Assembly (NCBI GenBank): GCA_019424645.1
Contig: JAHYZB010000019.1
Coordinates: forward strand, 1 to 9,823
Length of the DNA: 9,823 nucleotides
Reading direction: 5' to 3'
From: Oxalobacter formigenes
GTDB lineage: Bacteria > Pseudomonadota > Gammaproteobacteria > Burkholderiales > Burkholderiaceae_D
The position numbers were made by a program, and so were the translations under genes. This document shows, in pieces, positions 1 to 5,470 of this stretch (position 1 is the stretch's first letter; every line of letters starts with the position of its first letter). A model generated the notes under the pieces. The model saw nothing but the letters and a program-made list of their open reading frames with translations. It was not told the origin of the DNA and searched no databases.

Positions 1-132
1 TTAAATAAAGTCACAATCAAAACGGAATCCTCTTCAATTTCTTGTTTTTGAAGGGATTTTTCAGGGAGGTTCTCCTGTGTGGAATTTCCTTGCGCATTGT
101 GCAGTTTCAGGAAATTTTTCATCTTTACTGAC

Positions 133-138
133 TATAAT
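133..138 (+). promoter_or_regulatory. Possible -10 element (TATAAT) for the dehydrogenase gene
   Basis: A perfect TATAAT lies 79 bases before the chosen start codon at 217. No good -35 hexamer sits 16-18 bases upstream, so it is only a candidate. If it is used, transcription would begin near base 145. The leader would then be about 70 bases and would include both copies of the AAAGGCAGGTT repeat. Confidence 0.35.
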
Positions 139-144
139 GCTCAA

Positions 145-211
145 AAAGGCAGGTTGACTGGTATGCAATCACCGGAACCGGATTCATCATTCATTTGCAG
201 AAAGGCAGGTT
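145..211 (+). repeat. Direct repeat of a ribosome-binding-site-like 11-mer
   Basis: The 11-mer AAAGGCAGGTT occurs exactly at 145-155 and again at 201-211. Each copy lies a plausible distance before an in-frame ATG (163 and 217), so each could act as a Shine-Dalgarno site. The second copy decides the start I chose for the dehydrogenase. The first copy would give a product 18 residues longer. Confidence 0.7.
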
Positions 212-216
212 TTTCT

Positions 217-1185
217 ATGGCAGATGCCCTGATTGTTATTACAGATTGTAATCATGTAAATACCGATGCCGAAAAGGCAGTATTTGAAGCGGCTGATATT
301 CCCTGGAAATTATGTCAATGCAAGACCGAAGATGACCTCATTGTCAATTGTCGGGGAGCGATTGCTGCATGTAATCAGCGTGCGCCCTTTACCGAAAAAG
401 TATTTGCAGCGCTTCCGGATCTGAAGATGGTGGTCCGTTATGGCGACGGTGTCGATAATATCGATCTTGAAGCGGCTACTCGCTATGGGGTGCAGGTTTG
501 CAATGTGCCCGATTACGGCACTTCCGAAGTGGCCAATCATGCGCTGGCCATGATGCTTGCCATTACCCGCAAGATTTGCCAGGCCAACGAGCAGGTCAGG
601 GAAGGACGGTGGACATACAGGGAAATGGTACCGATCCAGCATTTGTCCAATATGACGATTGGGATCATCGGGCTTGGGCGTATCGGGCTTGCTTTTGCCA
701 AACGCGTTCATGCATTGGGTTGCAAGGTGATCGGTTTCGATATTTTCACAGATCATCTCAAGGGCGATCCCGAGAGTTCTTTCATTGAATTGACGTCTGA
801 AGACGATGTTATTGCAAGAGCTGACCTTCTCTCATTACATTGCAGTCTGAATTCACAGGATGCCGGCCTGATGAATGCAAAGACCTTTGCCAAAATGAAA
901 CCGGGAGCCATGTTCATCAACGTCACCCGTGGCGGACTTGTTGATGAGGCAGCACTGGCCGATGCCCTGAATTCCGGACATCTGTCCGCCGCCGCTCTGG
1001 ACGTGACAGCCAGAGAACCGTTGCCAATGGACAGTCCCTTGCGATCCGCTCCGAACATTCTCATTACGCCTCATATGGCATGGTATTCGGTTCAGGCAGA
1101 ATCCAGTCTTAAAACACGATGTGCCGAGGAGGCAGTACGCGGGTTTCGGGGAGAAAAACCGCGCAATCCTGTCAACAAACTCTAG
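217..1185 (+). CDS. D-2-hydroxyacid dehydrogenase, CtBP-like clade
   Basis: This 322-residue protein is a cytoplasmic NAD(H)-dependent dehydrogenase of the D-isomer-specific 2-hydroxyacid family, which interconverts 2-oxoacids and D-2-hydroxyacids. The nucleotide-binding glycine motif GLGRIG is at 152-157, and D175 at the end of the next strand favours NAD over NADP. The catalytic triad is visible: R238 (in VTRGG), E267 (in AREPLP) and H286 (in ITPHMAWYS). The TPHMAWYS stretch and the PRNPVN ending resemble the bacterial CtBP-like group rather than classic SerA, and there is no ACT domain. The reading frame is open back to 79, but homologues begin near MADALIV and AGGCAGG lies 7 bases before ATG 217; ATG 163 is the alternative. 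The substrate cannot be assigned; glyoxylate or hydroxypyruvate are possibilities only. It appears to be a single-gene unit. Confidence 0.9.
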   Translation: MADALIVITDCNHVNTDAEKAVFEAADIPWKLCQCKTEDDLIVNCRGAIAACNQRAPFTEKVFAALPDLKMVVRYGDGVDNIDLEAATRYGVQVCNVPDYGTSEVANHALAMMLAITRKICQANEQVREGRWTYREMVPIQHLSNMTIGIIGLGRIGLAFAKRVHALGCKVIGFDIFTDHLKGDPESSFIELTSEDDVIARADLLSLHCSLNSQDAGLMNAKTFAKMKPGAMFINVTRGGLVDEAALADALNSGHLSAAALDVTAREPLPMDSPLRSAPNILITPHMAWYSVQAESSLKTRCAEEAVRGFRGEKPRNPVNKL

Positions 1186-1229
1186 GGATTTATCTTTTTG
1201 TTCGGTCTACTCTCGTCAGATACGAAAAA

Positions 1230-1266
1230 TTCAAATGGATGCGATATTTTTTTGCGTCCATTTGAA
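1230..1266. repeat. 13-bp inverted repeat with T-run in the loop
   Basis: TTCAAATGGATGC (1230-1242) pairs with GCGTCCATTTGAA (1254-1266), giving 12 Watson-Crick pairs and one G-T wobble around an 11-base loop that contains seven T. It lies 45 bases after the dehydrogenase stop. No T-run follows the stem on either strand, so it is not a standard intrinsic terminator. It could be an mRNA 3'-end stem or a protein-binding site. Confidence 0.65.
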
Positions 1267-1306
1267 GCTGAACCTTTCCGGATTTGGAGTAAACTATTCC
1301 GATTAA

Positions 1307-1329
1307 GCCTGTTTTGTGAAAAAACAGGC
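1307..1329. repeat. 9-bp inverted repeat upstream of guaB
   Basis: GCCTGTTTT (1307-1315) and AAAACAGGC (1321-1329) form a perfect 9-bp stem with a 5-base loop. It sits 130 bases before the guaB start codon and upstream of the proposed promoter. There is no T-run after it. It may be an operator or the last hairpin of the upstream transcript. Confidence 0.5.
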
Positions 1330-1402
1330 AGAAATGGCTGCTGTTTTGCGTTTTTCGGAAGCAACAGGCGGTGAATTATTTTGCCAAATGCAAAAATTAT
1401 GG

Positions 1403-1432
1403 TAGGCAATTTTTGAAAAAAATCTGTATAAT
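1403..1432 (+). promoter_or_regulatory. Likely sigma-70 promoter of guaB
   Basis: A perfect -10 TATAAT is at 1427-1432. A partial -35, TAGGCA (4 of 6 matches), is at 1403-1408 with an 18-base spacer. Transcription would start near 1439, leaving a leader of only about 20 bases with a Shine-Dalgarno site (TAGGAAA, 1448-1454). Such a short leader leaves no room for a riboswitch, so control would act on initiation. Confidence 0.6.
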
Positions 1433-1458
1433 CCTGTTTTGGACACATAGGAAATACC

Positions 1459-2922
1459 ATGCGACTACTCAAAAAAGCACTCACGTTCGATGACGTGCTT
1501 CTCGTTCCGGCATATTCTGCCGTTCTTCCTAAAGATACCGTTTTGAAAACCCGTTTGACGAGAAACATCTCGTTGAATATCCCTTTGCTTTCCGCGGCAA
1601 TGGATACCGTCACTGAATCGTCTCTGGCGATCACGATGGCAAGACAGGGTGGCATCGGTATTATCCACAAGAATATGACGGCTCTCGAACAGGCCAATGA
1701 AGTGGCCAAGGTCAAGCGTTTCGAGGCAGGTATGGTCACTGACCCGATCACCATTCCACCGAGTATGAAAGTTCGGGACGTCATCGCGTTGTCCAGACAG
1801 CATGGCTTTTCCGGCTTCCCGGTTGTGGAAGGCAAGAAGATTGTCGGTATCATCACCAATCGCGACTTGCGTTTTGAAGAAGAACTGGACGCTCCGGTCA
1901 GCAAAATAATGACGCCTCACGAAAAACTGGTATATGTGAAAGAGGGTACTACGCTTGAAGAAGCCAAACGGGTCATGAATCGCAACCGTCTGGAACGTGT
2001 TCTGGTAGTCAACGACGCTTTCGAACTGCGTGGGTTGATGACCGTTAAGGATATCCTGAAAAAGAACGATTACCCGCTGGCATCCAAGGACAGTTATGGC
2101 AAATTGCTGGCTGGTGCGGCTGTCGGTGTCGGTCCGGACAATGATGAACGCATCGATTTGCTGGCCAAAGCTGGTGTAGACGTTCTGGTCGTCGATACGG
2201 CTCACGGGCATTCCCAGGGTGTTCTGGATCGTGTCAAATGGGTCAAGAAAAATTATCCGAATATTGAAGTCATCGGTGGCAATATCGCCACGGCAGATGC
2301 CGCAAGAGCCTTGCTCGACCATGGCGCAGATGCCGTCAAGGTCGGTATCGGCCCCGGTTCTATCTGTACCACCCGTATCGTTGCCGGTGTGGGCGTTCCC
2401 CAGATTACCGCAATTTCCGATGTGGCAGATGCCTTGAAAGGCACAGGTGTTCCCTGTATCGCTGACGGCGGTATCCGATTCTCCGGTGATATTTCCAAAG
2501 CGATTGCAGCAGGTGCCTCTACTGTCATGATGGGCAGCATGTTTGCCGGTACTGATGAAGCTCCGGGTGAAATCATCCTGTATCAGGGTCGTAGCTACAA
2601 AGCCTATCGTGGTATGGGTAGTGTTGGTGCGATGCAGCAGGGATCTGCCGACCGTTACTTCCAGGACGAAGCAGAACACCAGCCGGACAAGCTGGTTCCG
2701 GAAGGCATTGAAGCCCGTGTACCGTACAAGGGCAGTGTCAATGCCATCATTTTCCAGTTGATTGGTGGCCTTCGTTCCTCGATGGGTTATTGTGGCTGTG
2801 AATCAATTGACCAGATGCACGAAAAAGCGGCATTTGTCGAGATCAGTTCCGCCGGGATGCGTGAGTCTCACGTTCATGACGTCCAGATCACCAAAGAGGC
2901 GCCGAACTATCGTCTTGAATAA
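1459..2922 (+). CDS. guaB: Inosine-5'-monophosphate dehydrogenase
   Basis: GuaB oxidises IMP to XMP with NAD+, the first committed and rate-limiting step of guanine nucleotide synthesis, and works as a cytoplasmic tetramer. The 487 residues match the usual bacterial length (488 in E. coli). The TIM-barrel start AMDTVTES is at 47-54. Two CBS domains, known in the family to bind regulatory nucleotides, occupy about 93-150 and 155-205. The catalytic loop GIGPGSICTTR has its nucleophile at C303. The mobile flap residues R399 and Y400 sit in SADRYFQ, at the same spacing from the cysteine as in E. coli. A TAGGAAA site precedes ATG 1459 by about 4 bases. guaA follows 70 bases downstream on the same strand, the common guaBA arrangement. 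No key residue is missing. Confidence 0.98.
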   Translation: MRLLKKALTFDDVLLVPAYSAVLPKDTVLKTRLTRNISLNIPLLSAAMDTVTESSLAITMARQGGIGIIHKNMTALEQANEVAKVKRFEAGMVTDPITIPPSMKVRDVIALSRQHGFSGFPVVEGKKIVGIITNRDLRFEEELDAPVSKIMTPHEKLVYVKEGTTLEEAKRVMNRNRLERVLVVNDAFELRGLMTVKDILKKNDYPLASKDSYGKLLAGAAVGVGPDNDERIDLLAKAGVDVLVVDTAHGHSQGVLDRVKWVKKNYPNIEVIGGNIATADAARALLDHGADAVKVGIGPGSICTTRIVAGVGVPQITAISDVADALKGTGVPCIADGGIRFSGDISKAIAAGASTVMMGSMFAGTDEAPGEIILYQGRSYKAYRGMGSVGAMQQGSADRYFQDEAEHQPDKLVPEGIEARVPYKGSVNAIIFQLIGGLRSSMGYCGCESIDQMHEKAAFVEISSAGMRESHVHDVQITKEAPNYRLE

Positions 2923-2934
2923 AGCCAGATAGAC

Positions 2935-2957
2935 AGGGGCCGGTTTTTCCGGCCCTT
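2935..2957 (+). terminator. GC-rich hairpin between guaB and guaA
   Basis: AGGGGCCGG (2935-2943) and CCGGCCCTT (2949-2957) pair over 9 bp, including one G-T wobble, around a TTTTT loop. Only CACGTTTT follows, so the U-tract is short and displaced. The hairpin begins 12 bases after the guaB stop. It is more likely a leaky terminator or an mRNA-protecting stem that sets the guaB:guaA ratio than a full stop. guaA shows no clear promoter of its own in this gap. Confidence 0.55.
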
Positions 2958-2992
2958 CACGTTTTAAGAATCCGTTTTTACAGATATTTCCC

Positions 2993-4600
2993 ATGCATTC
3001 CAGAATACTCATTATCGATTTCGGTTCACAGGTTACCCAGCTGATTGCCCGTCGTGTGCGGGAATCCGGTGTTTTTTCAGAGGTCGTTCCTTATGATGTC
3101 GGATCTGACTTTATTCGTGATTATGCGAAAGACGGTTCATTGAAAGGCATTATTCTTTCAGGTGGACAGAACAGTGTGACAGACGAGGATACGCCTCGCG
3201 TTCCACAAATCGTATTTGAACTGGGCGTACCTGTTCTGGGTATTTGCTATGGCATGCAGGCGATGGCAGACCAGCTTGGCGGCAAAGTTGAAAACGGCAA
3301 AATCCGTGAGTTTGGTTATGCCGAAGTCCGTGCCCGCAATCACACCAGATTGCTGGAAGGCATTGCGGATTCCGTCACGGCTGACGGCGCCAATATGCTC
3401 AAAGTCTGGATGAGTCATGGCGACAAGGTCACAGAAATGCCTCCGGGATTCAAGCTCATGTTGTCGAACGATTCCTGTCCGATCGCCGGTATGGCGGACG
3501 AATCCAGAAAATTCTATGCCTTGCAGTTCCATCCTGAAGTCACTCATACCGTACAGGGCAAGGCGATCATCAACCGTTTTGTACACGACATCTGCGGTGC
3601 CAAATCCGACTGGAACATGCCGGATTACGTTTCGGAAGCGATTGACGCGATCCGCAAGAAAGTCGGCAAGGATGATGTCATTCTTGGCTTGTCCGGTGGT
3701 GTCGATTCCAGCGTTGCCGCTGCATTGATCCATCGAGCCATCGGCGACCAGCTGACCTGCGTTTTTGGCGATCATGGCCTTCTGCGCCTGAATGAAGGCA
3801 AAATGGTCATGGACATGTTCGCTAAAAATCTGGGCGTCAAAGTTATCCATGTCGATGCGTCGGAACAGTTCATGGGGCAATTGGCTGGTGTGACTGATCC
3901 TGAAGAAAAAAGAAAGATCATCGGTCGCGAATTCGTCGAAGTTTTCCAGACAGAAGCAGGTAAGATCAAAAACGCAAAATGGCTGGCACAGGGAACGATT
4001 TATCCTGACGTGATCGAAAGTGCGGGCAAAGGCAAGAAAGGCCAGACTATCAAGAGCCATCACAACGTCGGCGGCTTGCCTGATACCCTGAATCTGCAAT
4101 TGCTGGAACCGTTGCGCGAACTGTTTAAGGATGAAGTTCGTGAACTGGGTCTGGCATTGGGCTTGCCCCGTGAAATGGTTTATCGCCATCCATTCCCCGG
4201 ACCGGGTCTGGGCGTTCGCATTCTCGGCGAAGTCAAAAAACAGTATGCCGACCTCCTGCGTGATGCGGATGCGATCTTTATCGAGGAATTGTGGAATACG
4301 CCATCGGACACCTTGTCTGAAAAAGGCGATCCTTTAAGCTGGTACGATGCGACCAGTCAGGCGTTTGCCGTTTTCCTGCCGGTCAAATCAGTCGGTGTCA
4401 TGGGCGATGGCCGTACCTATGAGTACGTCGTCGCCTTGCGCGCCGTCCAGACGCAGGATTTCATGACTGCCCACTGGGCACATTTGCCGCATGAATTGCT
4501 TGGAAAGGTTTCCAATCGCATTATCAATGAAGTAAGAGGAATCAACCGTGTCGTTTACGATATTTCCGGAAAACCGCCTGCCACGATTGAGTGGGAGTAA
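2993..4600 (+). CDS. guaA: GMP synthase (glutamine-hydrolysing)
   Basis: GuaA aminates XMP to GMP, using ATP and ammonia released from glutamine. The class I amidotransferase domain (about 1-200) has its nucleophile C85 in GICYGMQ and the H180/E182 pair in FHPEV. The ATP pyrophosphatase domain follows, with P-loop SGGVDSS at 234-240, then AQGTIYPDVIES (332-343) and KSHHNVGGLP (354-363). The dimerisation domain carries RHPFPGPGLGVRIL (398-411) and ends in the conserved GKPPATIEWE. At 535 residues it is slightly longer than E. coli GuaA (525), mostly through extra residues around 435-450. Residue 259 is Gly in CVFGDHGLLR, where the family has Val (FVD[N/H]GLLR). The Shine-Dalgarno site is poor (AGATATTT), so translation may depend on guaB expression. 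All other core motifs are intact. Confidence 0.97.
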   Translation: MHSRILIIDFGSQVTQLIARRVRESGVFSEVVPYDVGSDFIRDYAKDGSLKGIILSGGQNSVTDEDTPRVPQIVFELGVPVLGICYGMQAMADQLGGKVENGKIREFGYAEVRARNHTRLLEGIADSVTADGANMLKVWMSHGDKVTEMPPGFKLMLSNDSCPIAGMADESRKFYALQFHPEVTHTVQGKAIINRFVHDICGAKSDWNMPDYVSEAIDAIRKKVGKDDVILGLSGGVDSSVAAALIHRAIGDQLTCVFGDHGLLRLNEGKMVMDMFAKNLGVKVIHVDASEQFMGQLAGVTDPEEKRKIIGREFVEVFQTEAGKIKNAKWLAQGTIYPDVIESAGKGKKGQTIKSHHNVGGLPDTLNLQLLEPLRELFKDEVRELGLALGLPREMVYRHPFPGPGLGVRILGEVKKQYADLLRDADAIFIEELWNTPSDTLSEKGDPLSWYDATSQAFAVFLPVKSVGVMGDGRTYEYVVALRAVQTQDFMTAHWAHLPHELLGKVSNRIINEVRGINRVVYDISGKPPATIEWE

Positions 4601-4645
4601 AGAAGGAATTTGATGTAATCAGTATTCGTAAGGGTATTCTGCAAG

Positions 4646-4680
4646 CTGCCATTTCCAGACTGGAAATGGCAGTTTTTTTT
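4646..4680 (+). terminator. Intrinsic terminator after guaA
   Basis: CTGCCATTTCCAG (4646-4658) and CTGGAAATGGCAG (4660-4672) are perfect complements around a single A. In RNA the innermost pairs would open to form the loop, leaving a stem of about 10-12 bp. Eight T follow at once (4673-4680). This closes the guaBA transcript 46 bases after the guaA stop. Confidence 0.94.
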
Positions 4681-4869
4681 GCTTCATGAATCTCATGGGT
4701 ATCATTCCTGTTATACAGACACATAAAAAAAGTATCTCTGGAATCGGATTTCTCTGACGAAGCAGACTTAAAATGGATTTCGAATGGGGTGGACTGTATG
4801 CCTCATGTCCAGTTCAGAAAGCCAGCAAATGTATTTATCAAGAAAAAATAATATTTGCAACCGGTTTGA
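4681..4869 (+). ncRNA. Candidate small RNA or orphan transcript between two terminators
   Basis: This stretch contains no recognisable gene, yet it is bracketed by the guaA terminator and by a second strong terminator at 4870-4910. A terminator needs a transcript to stop. The simplest source on this strand is an RNA that starts here: TG followed one base later by TATACA (4709-4717) could be an extended -10, giving a transcript of about 180 bases. No convincing -35 is visible. A short stem TGGAC/GTCCA (4790-4794 with 4807-4811) is present. I do not recognise it as 6S RNA or any other known family. Readthrough from guaA, or a transcript from the other strand, could explain the second terminator instead. 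Confidence 0.3.
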
Positions 4870-4877
4870 AGATATAA
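4773..4877 (+). CDS. Very small ORF, 34 codons, doubtful
   Basis: ATG 4773 opens a 34-codon frame whose TAA (4875-4877) lies inside the left arm of the following terminator. The predicted peptide begins MDFEWGGLYASCP, has two cysteines and no membrane segment. The upstream sequence GAAGCAG is a weak ribosome site. The same frame is also open upstream from ATG 4686 to a TGA at 4755. I do not recognise the sequence. It may be a chance frame, a gene remnant, or a peptide encoded by the candidate transcript. Confidence 0.15.
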   Translation: MDFEWGGLYASCPVQKASKCIYQEKIIFATGLKI

Positions 4878-4910
4878 AAAAGCCTCCTGCCGGGAGGCTT
4901 TTTTATATCT
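4870..4910. terminator. Bidirectional intrinsic terminator
   Basis: AGATATAAAAAAGCCTCC (4870-4887) and GGAGGCTTTTTTATATCT (4893-4910) form a perfect 18-bp inverted repeat with a 5-base loop (TGCCG). The GC core GCCTCC/GGAGGC is followed by six T on the + strand and, by symmetry, on the - strand, so it should work in both directions. It separates the guaA side from the c-di-GMP gene region. Confidence 0.92.
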
Positions 4911-5470
4911 GGAGTTGATCTGAATTCATAATTAACGGGTTGAAAACAGGAATTTCTATAAATCGTTTAGCTGAATCTGTATATAAAATATTGACGATTT
5001 TATAATAAATTACTTATTAAAAAATTAATATTCAAATTAATAATAATAATTAATTCATTTAAATATTTAATTTCAAAAAAACGACAAATTCAGGATTAAG
5101 ATATCGTTTTATTAATAAAAGTTGCCAAATTGGATTGGTGAAAATTTTTTATCCTGATTCCATATCGATAATATAATGAATTAAAACAATTTTAAACATA
5201 ATTAATCAAAAATGAGACACTATTTCAAATAAAAAAGTTGTAAATTTAATGTTCAGGGGTTGTGTTTTCAGGCTAAACCGTTTTTCTATGATCTAAATCA
5301 ATATTGGATGATTGGCGAAAATTATTATTTTTTAATTGTGATCATTCAATTGTTTCTGTTTTTGGCTTTCGCGAAATATTTCGGTTTACGGATGATTCCC
5401 TGCTGCTTGAAGACACAATGTTTTTCAATTATGAGAAATCTGTTTCTTTTTTACAGAAAACAAGAAAAAT
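4911..5470. other. AT-rich intergenic region without a convincing gene
   Basis: By hand count, 4981-5250 holds 43 G or C in 270 bases, about 84% A+T, and the first 60 of these are above 90%. The neighbouring genes are near balanced composition. The stretch has many A and T runs, stops in all frames, and short palindromes such as TTAAATATTTAA (5059-5070). It lies directly before the c-di-GMP enzyme gene and probably holds its promoter. Such DNA is a typical target for H-NS-like silencers and can mark acquired DNA; neither is shown here. Bases 5251-5470 are less extreme and contain only a weak hydrophobic reading frame. Confidence 0.7.
5172..5177 (+). promoter_or_regulatory. Possible -10 element upstream of the c-di-GMP gene
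   Basis: A perfect TATAAT lies about 295 bases before the start codon at 5471. Its -35 region (TTATCC at 5149-5154, 17-base spacer) matches poorly. In DNA this AT-rich, a TATAAT is expected by chance, so the call is weak. If used, it would give a long leader of about 290 bases. Confidence 0.2.

Noticed and set aside
30..61. Weak hairpin (8 bp, 30-37 with 48-55) followed by five T near the left edge
   Set aside because: The stem is AT-rich with one wobble and a 10-base loop. It might end an upstream gene, but the upstream gene is outside the window and the structure is too weak to call.
79..216. N-terminal extension of the dehydrogenase from GTG 79
   Set aside because: These 46 residues do not look like the family, include no signal peptide, and span the possible promoter and both ribosome-like repeats. 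ATG 217 gives the normal length.
1182..1904. Long reverse-strand frames opposite guaB, guaA and the GGDEF-EAL gene
   Set aside because: They lie antisense to clearly conserved genes, carry no recognisable motifs, and vanish as independent genes once the + strand genes are accepted.
4870..4910. c-di-GMP (GEMM) riboswitch near the GGDEF-EAL gene
   Set aside because: The AAAGCCTCC...GGAGGC string faintly recalls part of that riboswitch, but the conserved core is absent. The element is fully explained as a symmetric terminator, and it lies over 500 bases from the gene.
5059..5070. 12-bp palindrome TTAAATATTTAA and other AT palindromes as operators
   Set aside because: In sequence that is about 84% A+T such palindromes are expected by chance, and none is repeated at a regular spacing.
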